Origin: Streptomyces sp. ITFR-16
GTDB taxonomy: Bacteria; Actinomycetota; Actinomycetes; Streptomycetales; Streptomycetaceae
Direction of reading: 5' to 3'
Assembly (NCBI RefSeq): GCF_031844705.1
Contig: NZ_CP134609.1
Span: 6,944,001 to 7,008,000, forward strand
DNA: 64,000 bases
The notes under the pieces are model-generated. The model was not told the origin of the DNA and made no database searches. It saw only the letters and a list, made by a program, of their open reading frames with translations. The translations under genes and the position numbers were made by a program. Positions 24,104-33,159 of this stretch are shown piece after piece. Each line of letters opens with the position of its first letter. Positions within the stretch are counted from its first letter, which is position 1.

Positions 24104-26767
24104 TCAGTCGGCAGGCCGGCCGCAGGCAGCCTCCAGCCGTGCCGCCTGTCGGACCAACTGGGTCGTCCCGCCGCGCGCGGCCGTCTCGGCGACGCCGGCT
24201 ATCCGTCCGGTCTCCGGCGGACCGCAGCGCTCCGCGCACTCCGCGGCCACCGCGAGCAGGTCGCTGAGACCGCGAGGGGCCTGCTCGCGCGCCAGCAGGG
24301 CGGGCAGCACCGGCGCGAGCACCGACAGCACGGTCCGGTACGCACCCGTGGCCGCCGCGGTGCGGGCCGAGTCCGCCAGCCGCCCCGGCTTGACCAGCTC
24401 CTTCTCGATGAGGACGGCCAACTCTCCGCCGAGCAGCTCCGCGTCCAGCCGACCTTGGGCAGCGAGGACCAGCAGGGCGTCGACAGCGGCCAGCCGGTCC
24501 TCCGGATAGCGGGCTCCCAGCCCGTACCCCAGCGCGAGATGGACGCCCACGGCTGCCTCCCCGCCGGTCTCGGCCAGAGCGGGCAGGCACCACGCCCCTC
24601 CGCGCTGCTCCTCGACGCACGTCGTGAGGGAGGGCAGCAGCCAGGCCGCCAGCGTCTCGCCGTCCTCCGGCAGGACGGCGATCCACTGCGGGGACCGGTC
24701 GTCCCAGTGGTAGCAGCGATGCCGACCGGGGGAGTAGGGGCGTCCGAGCCAGTGAAAGGCGCGCGGGAACTCCTGCTGGACGACCAGCCGCTCCTTCGTG
24801 GTCAGCAGGACGCGCCGTGCCACGGTCATCGACCGCTGCCACCAGCCCTGCGCGACGGGCACCTCGGTCTCCACATGGGCGCGGAGCACGGGCGCCACCG
24901 GTTCGTCCGCCCGGATCCAGGCGGCCAGCCGGTCGCCCTCCGCGGTACCCAGCAGGGCGGCCCGGGCCGCGGCCTCCTCCCCGCCGGTGCGCCGGACCCG
25001 CAGCAGCGCCTGGGCGAAGTCGACCGGCCTCGGGGTGACCCCCAGCCTCTGATAGCCGCGCAGCCGCTCGACGAGCTCCAGCGGGTCGAGGGCGCCGGTG
25101 TGCCAGGTGGGCGTGGCCAGCAGGAAGGGCAGTGCGCCGGTCCGTATCTCGGCTGCCGCCTCCCACAGCCGTGCGTACACCACGCCGTCGAGCGCCGCGT
25201 GGCAGCAGGTGCCCGTCCCCGTCCACCGGGCACGCCCGTCGTGGATGGTCCGCATCGAGACCCGCCCGAGGAGCGATGCCACGACGATGTGCAGGCCGTT
25301 GAAGTTGCGGGAGAACCGCCGGTCGACCTCTTCGAGGGGAATGTCTCCGGCCCACCACTGGCCGGCCACCGCAGGCTCCATGGCCTCGGTCAGCCCGGTC
25401 CGCCCGGTGTGGGCACACCGGACCAGCCCGTCCAGGGCCTGCTCGAAGGCCGGGACGTCCCACGACCCGGTACGCAGCAGTGCCACGACTCCCTCGACGA
25501 CCTCGGCGGTGGCGGCCGGCGACGGGCCGAGACGGCGGGGCTCCGGAGCGGGTGGCAGGACCTCCTCGTAGGGGGCGTCGGCCGTATCCTCGTCCAGCAG
25601 CTCGCCGAAGACGGCCAGAGCCGCCGCCCGGTGCACAGGGCCCAACTGACAGGCCGAAGCGGCGACTTCCTCTCGGATCGCCGGTGAGGCGGCGGGAAGG
25701 CGGCGGGCGACGAGCTTCAGCGCCCGCTCCTGGATGTCGGTGTCCGGATGACCGAAGGCCTCCGCGACCACGGGCAGCAGCTCGTCGGCGGCCGACGCCT
25801 CCCGGCGCAGCACCTTTCCCAGCAGCACCAGTTGGGCGCGCACCACCTTCTTCTCGGGGCGGAACAGGACCGCGCCGGAGACCTCGGCCAGCCGGCCCAC
25901 CGCGAGCTCACCCCGCTCGTCGAGCCGGGTCAGCACCTCCTGAGCGTGCGCGGCCACCGTCGACGGGCCGTCCGCCGCCATGGCGGCCCAGTCGGCCACC
26001 CGCTCGGCCTCCTCCTGGGCGGTCGGTTCGAACGTGCGGAGCAGCAGCAGGCAGAACCGCAGCTCGGAGGCCTTCCCGCCCCGCAGCAGCCGGGTGACAC
26101 AGCGGTCGAGCAACGTGTCCCGGTCAAGCAGGCGCTCTGTCGCGAGGGTGGCCATCGCGGCCGGCCAGTAGTCGTCCGGGGTCCGGGGGTCGACCCAGGT
26201 CACGGCCGGAGGCAGCTCCTGCATCTCCAGCAGGTGGGGCACCAGCACGTCGAGGTCCGGCTCCGCCCGCAGGACGTCGATGAGCGGTCGCTGCGGCCTC
26301 GACTGCCACCGCGTGCTGTTGACGCGGTCCGTCCAGGCCCGCACCATGCCGTCCGAGACGGGCAGCGGGCAGTCCGCCCGGCGCGCCAGCTCCGACACGA
26401 ACCGGTACTCGGTCTCCGACTCGACCGCGCGGGCGGCCAGCCGCCGGGCGAGGTCGGCCAGCCAGGCCGGATCGCGGTCGGCGAGCACCTCAAGCACCCA
26501 GGGGTACGGCGAGTGGACCCAGTCACGCATTTCCCTGGCACCGATCCAGGTCGCGCAGCCCGCGGCCCCGGTGTGACAGCCCGCGCCGGCCACCAGCACA
26601 GCCTTGCGGACTCGGGTGCGCTCCCCCCACTCCCAGGCACGCGACTCCTTGCGCAGGGCCTTCAACTCGTTGAGGGCCAGCCGTTGTTCGGACCGGTCCA
26701 GCCGGGCGAGCAGGGCCGGGACATCGTCGAGACGGCCCTCGTGCACTGCGGCGAGCAGGGTCTTCAT
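24104..26767 (-). CDS. DUF6493-type large helical repeat protein, SWIM partner
   Basis: 887 residues, Leu/Ala/Arg-rich and predicted nearly all helical, with HEAT-like repeated helix pairs (for example LLPVVAEAFGHPDTDIQERALKLVARRL around residue 345). The N-terminus MKTLLAAVHEGRLDDVPALLARL is ankyrin/HEAT-like. I recall this as the DUF6493 family that follows SWIM-finger genes in Streptomyces; family assignment is from memory. No catalytic motif seen. Start ATG 26767 overlaps the SWIM stop as ATGA, so the two proteins are translationally coupled and probably form a complex. Confidence 0.75.
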   Translation of the reverse strand: MKTLLAAVHEGRLDDVPALLARLDRSEQRLALNELKALRKESRAWEWGERTRVRKAVLVAGAGCHTGAAGCATWIGAREMRDWVHSPYPWVLEVLADRDPAWLADLARRLAARAVESETEYRFVSELARRADCPLPVSDGMVRAWTDRVNSTRWQSRPQRPLIDVLRAEPDLDVLVPHLLEMQELPPAVTWVDPRTPDDYWPAAMATLATERLLDRDTLLDRCVTRLLRGGKASELRFCLLLLRTFEPTAQEEAERVADWAAMAADGPSTVAAHAQEVLTRLDERGELAVGRLAEVSGAVLFRPEKKVVRAQLVLLGKVLRREASAADELLPVVAEAFGHPDTDIQERALKLVARRLPAASPAIREEVAASACQLGPVHRAAALAVFGELLDEDTADAPYEEVLPPAPEPRRLGPSPAATAEVVEGVVALLRTGSWDVPAFEQALDGLVRCAHTGRTGLTEAMEPAVAGQWWAGDIPLEEVDRRFSRNFNGLHIVVASLLGRVSMRTIHDGRARWTGTGTCCHAALDGVVYARLWEAAAEIRTGALPFLLATPTWHTGALDPLELVERLRGYQRLGVTPRPVDFAQALLRVRRTGGEEAAARAALLGTAEGDRLAAWIRADEPVAPVLRAHVETEVPVAQGWWQRSMTVARRVLLTTKERLVVQQEFPRAFHWLGRPYSPGRHRCYHWDDRSPQWIAVLPEDGETLAAWLLPSLTTCVEEQRGGAWCLPALAETGGEAAVGVHLALGYGLGARYPEDRLAAVDALLVLAAQGRLDAELLGGELAVLIEKELVKPGRLADSARTAAATGAYRTVLSVLAPVLPALLAREQAPRGLSDLLAVAAECAERCGPPETGRIAGVAETAARGGTTQLVRQAARLEAACGRPAD

Positions 26768-28137
26768 CGCACACCTCCGGCGAGCACCGCGCCCCGGCGG
26801 ACCATCCGGACGGCCAGCGCGTGCTTGCACGGGCCGCGCTTGCCCCGGTAGTCGGCCCACCACTGGCACGTACAGCTCAGCGCCCCTGCCTGCTCCCGCA
26901 CCTGGTAGCGGTGATCGCCCGAGTTCACCGCCGCCAGGTCGCCGTCGAGGGCCACCGCCCCTTCCTGGGCCAGCTTGCGCGCGGCCACCAGCCGGGGGTT
27001 GTGCCGCTCGGCCCGGTCCGCGTCGTACGGCAGTTCACGGTGGAAGTACGCAGCGTCCGCGAGGTCGTACCCGACCCGGCCCGCCGTTCCCAGGCGGGTG
27101 AGCGCCGCCCGCACCCGCTCCACCGGCAGGCCCGACTGCTCCGCCAGACGGGCGGGTTCGATCCGGGGTTCCCAGGCCAGGAGTACGGAGATCAGCTCCG
27201 CATCCGCCGAGGCGTCGTCCGTGGCCAGCGCCTCCAGCACCCCGCCCTCACCGGAGAATCCGCGCGACGCATCGGGGGACAGGGTCAGGGTGAGCCGCAT
27301 TCCGGGGAGCACCACCTCCCAGGCGCTCGCCGTCGCCACACCGTCGGCCGGGGGCCCGTACACCCGCAGCGCCGTCGCGTACCGGAGGACCCGCTGCAAC
27401 GTGGCGAGCCGCTCCGGTCCCGGAAGACAGACGGCACCGGACACCGGCCGCGTCGTGGGACGCAGCGTCTTGCCGGCCGGTACCACCCACCGGGCGCCGC
27501 GCGAGGCCTGGCCCGACGCGCGGGGCAGGGAGCGCAGGAACCGTACCGCCTCCGCCGCCGGCAGTTCGGCCCGCAGATCGAAGGAGGCGGAGGCCACCTG
27601 CGCCTCGGCGAACCCCCGCAGCCACCGGTCCGGCAGCGGCACCTTCTTCTCCACGACGGGCCCGTCCAGCGTCGTGACGGCCATCTCCTTCGGCCCCACT
27701 CGCAGATGCAGCGGATCACTGCCCGCTATCCGCGAAAGGGCCTCCCTGAGCGGATTGTTCACATCGACATTGGTGGTGCCATGACCCGTCTCGGCACCCT
27801 CCAGCCCTTCGCCGAGCACATCGAGCCGTGCGTACACCCCGCAGCACCCGGAGAACGACTCGAACCGCAGGCGGTCGCCGTTGCCCGTCACCACCGGGTC
27901 CAGCGACGACAGCAGCGTCCGCTGGTAATAGCGCGCCGCCGCCACGTCGGCCACACAGAGCAGCCCGCGTGCGGCGACGTGCGGAGCGGCGAGAAACCCC
28001 TCGAAGAACCGGGGATGAGGCTCGGCCCCGCGAGGGGTGAGGCCCCCCGCGGTCTCAAGGCCGAGCAACTGCCCGGCCTGCGACGATTCCAGGGCGGACG
28101 GACGTGAGTAGGCCAAGGCCTGCACGGTTCGGGTCAT
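26764..28137 (-). CDS. SWIM zinc-finger protein
   Basis: 457 residues. The C-terminal SWIM finger CTCQWWADYRGKRGPCKH (CxCx12CxH, about 422-439) is intact; SWIM fingers bind DNA or proteins. The rest has a beta-rich centre and a winged-helix-like part (LAEQSGLPVERVRAALTRLGTAGRVGYD, about 360-385). Start ATG 28137 (MTRTVQALAY). First gene of a two-gene operon with the DUF6493 protein. No adjacent MoxR ATPase or VWA gene, with which SWIM proteins are grouped in some genomes. Confidence 0.82.
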   Translation of the reverse strand: MTRTVQALAYSRPSALESSQAGQLLGLETAGGLTPRGAEPHPRFFEGFLAAPHVAARGLLCVADVAAARYYQRTLLSSLDPVVTGNGDRLRFESFSGCCGVYARLDVLGEGLEGAETGHGTTNVDVNNPLREALSRIAGSDPLHLRVGPKEMAVTTLDGPVVEKKVPLPDRWLRGFAEAQVASASFDLRAELPAAEAVRFLRSLPRASGQASRGARWVVPAGKTLRPTTRPVSGAVCLPGPERLATLQRVLRYATALRVYGPPADGVATASAWEVVLPGMRLTLTLSPDASRGFSGEGGVLEALATDDASADAELISVLLAWEPRIEPARLAEQSGLPVERVRAALTRLGTAGRVGYDLADAAYFHRELPYDADRAERHNPRLVAARKLAQEGAVALDGDLAAVNSGDHRYQVREQAGALSCTCQWWADYRGKRGPCKHALAVRMVRRGAVLAGGVR

Positions 28138-28206
28138 GAATAAAACCGTAGAACCCACCACTGACAATCGGTCCTGCCGAGCGGTGGGCCCCAGGAGCCG
28201 GGCAGG

Positions 28207-28416
28207 TCACTTGCGGCTCCAGAACACGAACGCCTTGAGGGCCTGACCGACTTCGGCAATCACGGCGGCCCTGTCGGAGCCCTCGACACCGTCGAGGGTG
28301 ATGTGGAGCGCCCAGATGAACGTCGCGCATACGGCGACGACGACAAACACCATGGCAGCCAGCACCCACGCGAAGGCAGCCGGGGACAGAGCGAGGATTT
28401 CAGCGAAACGAGACAT
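28207..28416 (-). CDS. Small single-pass membrane protein (69 residues)
   Basis: MSRFAEILALSP... with one long hydrophobic helix at about 13-40 (AAFAWVLAAMVFVVVAVCAT), then a short acidic segment (DGVEGSD) and an amphipathic end with FVFWSRK. Minus-strand, 66 bases upstream of the SWIM gene start and same orientation, so it may be transcribed with that operon. Function unknown. Confidence 0.6.
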   Translation of the reverse strand: MSRFAEILALSPAAFAWVLAAMVFVVVAVCATFIWALHITLDGVEGSDRAAVIAEVGQALKAFVFWSRK

Positions 28417-28494
28417 CGAGGCGGACCCTTCACCGTCACGACGGAGGCCCCGAAAAGAGGGCATGCTCCGTTGCAGTCGTGCGACCAGCAAGCT

Positions 28495-28517
28495 TGTGTC
28501 GGTGTTGCTTCGACACA
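28495..28517. repeat. Inverted repeat upstream of small membrane protein
   Basis: TGTGTCG (28495-28501) and CGACACA (28511-28517), perfect 7-bp arms with a 9-base spacer, in the 230-base region between the MocR stop and the 69-residue gene. Operator or stem-loop; not assignable. Confidence 0.4.
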
Positions 28518-28646
28518 TCCACGTGGGTCCGCGCCCGTGGTGGCGCCCAGGACCGGGTCCTGGTGTGCACACAAAGTGCCATGGCAACGAGGCGCCGGTC
28601 AAGCGAATTTGTTGCGCGGCGAGGGCATCGACGCCGTCGGCCCCGC

Positions 28647-30164
28647 TCAGGCGCTGCCCCGCCCCGCCTCGGCCAGTCGGCGCACTCCTCGGACGATCTC
28701 CGCCGGCGCGAGGTGCGCGTAGCCGAGTACGAGGCGGACGCAACGGTCGCGCGGGCGGGCGGTTCCGCAGTCGCTGAGCAGGCGCAGTGCGATCCCGGAC
28801 GCGGCCGCGCGGGCGGTGAACGCGGCCTCGGGCCCGTACCGCGCGGGCAGTCGCGCGATGATGTGCAGGCCCGCCGCGATGCCGCTCACCTCGGTGCCGG
28901 GGAAGTGCTCGGACAGGGCCGAGGCCAGCACGTCGCGGCGTTCGCGGTAGGCGCGCTGGCAGCGCCGCAGTTGGCGGTCGTAGCCGCCGCCCGTGATGAA
29001 TTCGGCGAGCACCGCCTGGTCGACGGCCGGGTTGCCGAGGTCCATCGTCCGCTTCCGGGCGACGAGTTCGTCCGTCATCGACGCAGGCGCGATCAGCCAG
29101 CCCAGTCGCAGCCCCGGGGCCAGGGACTTGCTCACCGAGCCGGTGTACGCGACGTGTTCCGGGTCGAGACCCTGGAGCGCGCCGACGGGAGCACGGTCGT
29201 AGCGGAAGTCGCCGTCGTAGTCGTCCTCCATGATCACCCCGTCCGTCTGCCGGGCCCAGTCCAGAAGGCGGCTGCGCCGGGCTGCGGAGTACGCGATTCC
29301 GGTGGGGAACTGGTGGGCCGGCGTCGTCACGAGGGCGCGGACGCCCGAGCGCACCAGCGGTGCGACGGCCAGCCCCTCGTCGTCGAGCGGCAGCCGGGCC
29401 GTGCCGAGCCCCGCCGAAGCGAAGAGCGCGGCGTGCTCGGGACTACCGGGATCCTCGACGCCGACCGTGCGCGTCCCACGGCCGTGCAGCACGAATCCGA
29501 GCAGCGTCGTCGCCTGAGCCACCCCGGAGACGACCAGCAGGCGCTCCGGGGCGGCGACCACCCCGCGACGCCTGGTCAGCAGGGCGGCGAGGGCCGTCCG
29601 CAGTTCCGGAAGGCCCCGGGGGTCGGGGTAGCCGAGCGCGCTGTGCGGCAGCCGTCCGAGCACCGAACGGTGAGCGGCGGCCCAGGCGCTGCGGGGAAAG
29701 AGCGAGAGATCCGGTGTGCCGGGCCGGAAGTCGACCACGGTGTCGCGGGCGCGCGGCGCGAGATCGCGGGCATTGCCCGCCGCCGCGCGCGCCGACCCGC
29801 TCACCCAGGTCCCCGCGCCACGCCCGCTGCGCAGATAGCTCTCGGCGGTCAGCTGCTCATAGGCCTCGGTCACCAGGCCCCGGGACACACCGAGGTCGGC
29901 GGCCAGTTCGCGGCTGGACGGCAGCCGGGTGCCCGGCACCAGACGGCCCGAGCGGACCGCCTCGCGCAGCGCCGACTGCAGGGCGCGGCCCCGGCCGCGC
30001 ACCGGGGCCGCTGCCGCCGGGAGCAGCAACTCCCAGGCCGCGGAGACCGACTCCAGGGCCGTACGGCCACCGTCACCGCCACCTCGCGGACCGGCCGGAT
30101 CGCGCGGATCGGCCGGACTGCTCGGATCAGCCGGATCGGTCGAATTGGTCCCCGAAGACGTCAT
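28647..30164 (-). CDS. MocR/PdxR-family regulator (GntR HTH plus aminotransferase domain)
   Basis: 505 residues: a disordered Pro/Asp/Gly-rich start, GntR winged helix at about 55-115 (PSSRELAADLGVSRGLVTEAYEQL), linker, and a fold-type I aminotransferase domain with PLP-binding Lys in YTGSVSKSLAPGLRLGW near residue 345 and the EDDYDGDFRYD motif. MocR regulators sense PLP or an amino acid. Divergent from a DMT exporter 47 bases away, its probable target. ATG 30164. Confidence 0.92.
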   Translation of the reverse strand: MTSSGTNSTDPADPSSPADPRDPAGPRGGGDGGRTALESVSAAWELLLPAAAAPVRGRGRALQSALREAVRSGRLVPGTRLPSSRELAADLGVSRGLVTEAYEQLTAESYLRSGRGAGTWVSGSARAAAGNARDLAPRARDTVVDFRPGTPDLSLFPRSAWAAAHRSVLGRLPHSALGYPDPRGLPELRTALAALLTRRRGVVAAPERLLVVSGVAQATTLLGFVLHGRGTRTVGVEDPGSPEHAALFASAGLGTARLPLDDEGLAVAPLVRSGVRALVTTPAHQFPTGIAYSAARRSRLLDWARQTDGVIMEDDYDGDFRYDRAPVGALQGLDPEHVAYTGSVSKSLAPGLRLGWLIAPASMTDELVARKRTMDLGNPAVDQAVLAEFITGGGYDRQLRRCQRAYRERRDVLASALSEHFPGTEVSGIAAGLHIIARLPARYGPEAAFTARAAASGIALRLLSDCGTARPRDRCVRLVLGYAHLAPAEIVRGVRRLAEAGRGSA

Positions 30165-30211
30165 GAATGTGGACCTTAAACCGGGCCGCCGCGCTGCCTA
30201 GCGTCGCCTCC

Positions 30212-31294
30212 ATGAACGTGACCTCTCTGCGCGGAGCCTTTCTCGCCGCCTTCGCCTGCATCCTCGTGGGTGCCTCCTTCACCGCCAACAGCGTCCTCGG
30301 CGACTACCCGTACGCGGGGGGCCAGGCCCTTCGCTACGCCACTGCGGCCGTGCTGCTTCTGCCGCTGCTCCGCCGGGCCGGGGAGCCCGGGCCCGGAGCC
30401 ACCCTGCGCACGCTCTCCACCCGGCAGTGGGCGCGGCTCGCGCTGCTGGCGGCCGTCGGCATGGTCGGCTTCAACTTCGCGGTCCTCGCTGCCGAACGGT
30501 CCGCGGAACCCGCCGTTCCGGGCGTGTTCGTCGGCTGCGCGCCCATTCTCGTCGCTGTGCTCGTGCCGTGGCTGGACGGGCGCAGGCCGACCCGTGCCGT
30601 GCTCTGCGCCGCCGCGTTGGTCGCGGCGGGCGCCTTCACGGTCCAGGGCTGGGGCCGTACCGACACGACGGGCATCCTGTGCTCCGTGGGCGCGCTGGCG
30701 GGCGAGGTGGGCTTCGCCGTCCTCGCCGTGCCGGTGCTGCGTCCGCTCGGCCCCAAGCTGCTGTCCGCCACGGTCTGCGCGATCGCCGCCGCAGAGTCGA
30801 CCGCGCTCGGCCTGCTGCTCGACGGTGGCGGCTTCCTGCGCGTACCGACCACCGGTGAGGCGGCGGCGCTGATCTGGCAGGCCGCCGTGGTCACCGTCGT
30901 CGGGTTCGTCTGCTGGTACATGGGCATGCAGCGCATCGGCGCCGAACGCGCCACACTCTTCTCCGGACTCATCCCCGTCGCCGCGGCACTCACCGCCCCG
31001 CTCGTGGGCACCGGTTCGTACGGTCTCGCCCAGGCGGCGGGCAGTTGCCTGGTCGGCGTCGGTGTGGCGGTGGGATCGGGGGTGGTGCGCAGCCGAGGCC
31101 GGGAACGGGCCGTCGGCTCAGCGGCTGGTGTCGAGGATCACCCGGGAGACGAGAGCCGGATCGTCGTTCATCGGGACATGCCCGCAGCCGGGCAGCCGGA
31201 CCAGCCGCGCTCCGGGGAGGGTGTGCTTGGCGCGGATGCCCTGGCGTCGCAGGAGCAGCCGGTCGCGGCCGCCCCAGGCGATGGTCACCGGTAG
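30212..31294 (+). CDS. DMT-superfamily (EamA) transporter with C-terminal extension
   Basis: 360 residues; ten transmembrane helices in two EamA repeats (start MNVTSLRGAFLAAFACILVG; second repeat from about DTTGILCSVGALAGEVGFAV). Probably exports an amino acid or related metabolite under control of the divergent MocR regulator. The last roughly 60 residues (after SGVVRSRGRERA) are hydrophilic, not family-like, and are read antisense through the end of the alpha/beta hydrolase gene, an overlap of 177 bases; no earlier stop exists in any of the three frames close by. Confidence 0.82.
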   Translation: MNVTSLRGAFLAAFACILVGASFTANSVLGDYPYAGGQALRYATAAVLLLPLLRRAGEPGPGATLRTLSTRQWARLALLAAVGMVGFNFAVLAAERSAEPAVPGVFVGCAPILVAVLVPWLDGRRPTRAVLCAAALVAAGAFTVQGWGRTDTTGILCSVGALAGEVGFAVLAVPVLRPLGPKLLSATVCAIAAAESTALGLLLDGGGFLRVPTTGEAAALIWQAAVVTVVGFVCWYMGMQRIGAERATLFSGLIPVAAALTAPLVGTGSYGLAQAAGSCLVGVGVAVGSGVVRSRGRERAVGSAAGVEDHPGDESRIVVHRDMPAAGQPDQPRSGEGVLGADALASQEQPVAAAPGDGHR

Positions 31295-31948
31295 GCCCGG
31301 GACGTCGTCGGTGAACCGGACGTCACGTCCCACGGCCAGTGTCTGGTGGAAGCCGGTCGCCTCACGCAGGGCGAGGGTCTCGGAGACCGCTTCCTGCGGG
31401 GTGCGGCGGGCGGGCCGGGCATAGATGGTGCTGGTGAGGACCGTGCGGCCGGCGGCGGTGCGCGACAGCTTCTCGATGAGGGGCAGCGGCATCGACTCCG
31501 CGGCCAGCCGCATCGCGCGCAGCGTCCCGAAGGCGTAGATCCGCTCGCGCTCGCTCCAGAAGCCGGCGGGCGAGAGCGCGGTCACCGAACGCGCCAGCTT
31601 CTCGCGTCCCATTTCCAGTGCCAGCAGCCCGCCGAGGGAATTCCCCGCCACATGCGGCCGGTCCACCCCGATCGACTCGCAGAAGGCGCCGAGCAGCGGT
31701 GCCACGGTCGCGAGGTCGTACGGAACACCATCGGGCAGCGCGGGAGAAGCACCGAAACCGGGCAGGTCCACGGCGATCACATCCCGCTCCACGGCCAGGA
31801 TCCGCACCACCGGGTCCCAGGCCTGACGGTGGTGGCCGATGCCGTGGAGCAGCAGCAACGGCTCACCGGAACCGGTCCGTTCGTACGCCACGGACACGGT
31901 CCGCGGCCCTTGGGGTGACTCGACGCCGAACGCGACCGTGGTGGCCAT
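31118..31948 (-). CDS. Alpha/beta-hydrolase
   Basis: 276 residues with full catalytic triad: nucleophile elbow GNSLGG (about residue 102), Asp in AWGGRDRLLL and His in PGCGHVPMND; oxyanion motif LLLHGIGHHRQAWDPV. Typical of meta-cleavage hydrolases/epoxide-hydrolase-like enzymes; substrate unknown. ATG 31948. It is divergent from the ECF41 sigma factor gene and may be its target. Confidence 0.88.
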   Translation of the reverse strand: MATTVAFGVESPQGPRTVSVAYERTGSGEPLLLLHGIGHHRQAWDPVVRILAVERDVIAVDLPGFGASPALPDGVPYDLATVAPLLGAFCESIGVDRPHVAGNSLGGLLALEMGREKLARSVTALSPAGFWSERERIYAFGTLRAMRLAAESMPLPLIEKLSRTAAGRTVLTSTIYARPARRTPQEAVSETLALREATGFHQTLAVGRDVRFTDDVPGLPVTIAWGGRDRLLLRRQGIRAKHTLPGARLVRLPGCGHVPMNDDPALVSRVILDTSR

Positions 31949-32101
31949 GACGGTTCTCCCGGGTGTTCCGACACGGAGATTCCGCGCCTGCAAGCGACTT
32001 AGACATTGCGTCAACAACAATTACCCGCAGGTAGCTTCCAGTTCAAGGGGGCCGGGCGATTCGAACTGGACACGGCGCGAAGGGTCGGCTGGGATGGAAC
32101 G

Positions 32102-32986
32102 GTGACGACCGACACCGAGACCGACGTCTTCGAAGAGCACCGGCCCTTCCTCACAGGGGTCGCCTATCGCATGCTCGGGCGGATCGCCGACGCCGAGGAC
32201 GTGGTCCAGGAGGCCTGGCTCCGCTGGTCGGCCGGTACGCGGGAGGACGTGCGCGAACCGCGCGCCTTCCTGGTCAGGATCGTCACCCGGCTCGCCGTCG
32301 ACCGGCTGCGTCAGCTGCGGACGCGGCGCGAGGCCTATGTGGGGCCGTGGCTCCCGGAGCCCCTGGTCACGGACTTCGGGCCCACCGTCGCCGACACCGC
32401 CGAGCGGGCGGTACTCGCCGACTCCGTCTCCGTCGCCGTACTGGTCGTCCTCGAATCTCTGTCTCCGCTGGAGCGCGCCGTCTTCGTCCTGCGCGAGGCC
32501 TTCGGGTTTCCGTACGGTGAGATCGCCGCGACGCTCGACAGGTCGGAGGCCGCCGTGCGCCAGCTCGCGGGCCGGGCCCGCCGGCATGTGGAGGAGCGCA
32601 AGCCGCGCTACGACGTCGATCCCGTCCAGCGCCGCGATCTCACCGAGCGCTTCCTCGCCGCGGCTGCGGGCGGGGACATCGAGGACCTGCTCGTACTGCT
32701 CGCGCCCGATGTACGGCTCGTCGGGGACAGCGGCGGGAAGTCCAAGGCGCCCCTGCGGATCCTGGAGAGCGCCGACAAGGTCGGCCGCTTCCTCCATGCC
32801 GTCGCCCACGACCAGCTGTCGGACATGGAGGTCCGCCATCTGGAACTCAACGGCGGCCCCGCAGTGCTGATCCTCTCGGGCGGGAAGCCCGACTCCGTCT
32901 TCCAGCTGGACATCCGCGACGGAGTCATCCAATGCGTGTACATCGTTCGCAATCCCGACAAGCTCATCACCCTGGCTGACGCGTAG
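32102..32986 (+). CDS. ECF41-type sigma factor with SnoaL-like C-terminal domain
   Basis: 294 residues. Sigma2 (about 10-75, FLTGVAYRMLGRIADAEDVVQEAWLRW), sigma4 (about 110-165, LSPLERAVFVLREAFGFPYGEIAATLDRSEAAVRQL) and a C-terminal SnoaL-like extension (about 175-290) ending in the hallmark NPDKL motif (IVRNPDKLITLADA). In ECF41 sigmas the fused domain replaces an anti-sigma factor and modulates activity. No anti-sigma gene is adjacent, in agreement. GTG 32102 start. Known ECF41 clusters pair with a redox or carboxymuconolactone-type gene; here the neighbour is an alpha/beta hydrolase. Confidence 0.93.
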   Translation: MTTDTETDVFEEHRPFLTGVAYRMLGRIADAEDVVQEAWLRWSAGTREDVREPRAFLVRIVTRLAVDRLRQLRTRREAYVGPWLPEPLVTDFGPTVADTAERAVLADSVSVAVLVVLESLSPLERAVFVLREAFGFPYGEIAATLDRSEAAVRQLAGRARRHVEERKPRYDVDPVQRRDLTERFLAAAAGGDIEDLLVLLAPDVRLVGDSGGKSKAPLRILESADKVGRFLHAVAHDQLSDMEVRHLELNGGPAVLILSGGKPDSVFQLDIRDGVIQCVYIVRNPDKLITLADA

Positions 32987-33008
32987 CCGGTACGCGGCCG
33001 ACGGCCGG

Positions 33009-33040
33009 AGCCCCACGGACCCGCCCGGACGTGGGGCTTT
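33009..33040 (+). terminator. Terminator after ECF41 gene
   Basis: AGCCCCACG (33009-33017) pairs with CGTGGGGCT (33030-33038), 12-base loop, followed by TTTG. Nine-bp stem plus short U-run. Confidence 0.8.
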
Positions 33041-33123
33041 GTGCTGCGCGCGGACCGCCGGTCCACGAACGTCCTGTGAACGCTCTGCGGCAAACCCCCT
33101 ATTCACAGCGTCACGGCCCGAGG

Positions 33124-33139
33124 ATTGGTCTTGACCAAG
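33124..33139. promoter_or_regulatory. dre-like (DasR-type) operator
   Basis: ATTGGTCTTGACCAAG has perfect TTGGTC/GACCAA arms and differs from the DasR responsive element consensus (about ACTGGTCTAGACCACT, from memory) mainly at the centre and flanks. It overlaps the -35 of the GntR gene promoter, so binding would repress. Confidence 0.7.
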
Positions 33140-33159
33140 GGGGTGTGCCGTCCTATGGT
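33131..33159 (+). promoter_or_regulatory. Consensus housekeeping promoter of GntR gene
   Basis: TTGACC (33131-33136), 17-base spacer, TATGGT (33154-33159). Near-ideal sigma-HrdB promoter; predicted start about 33166, leaving a 65-base, unusually A/T-rich leader (TTTAATAAATAACG). Confidence 0.75.

Noticed and set aside
22403..25687. Long plus-strand open frame (1094 codons) over the ACT-GNAT and DUF6493 genes
   Set aside because: Antisense to genes with strong family signatures; composition typical of a GC-driven shadow.
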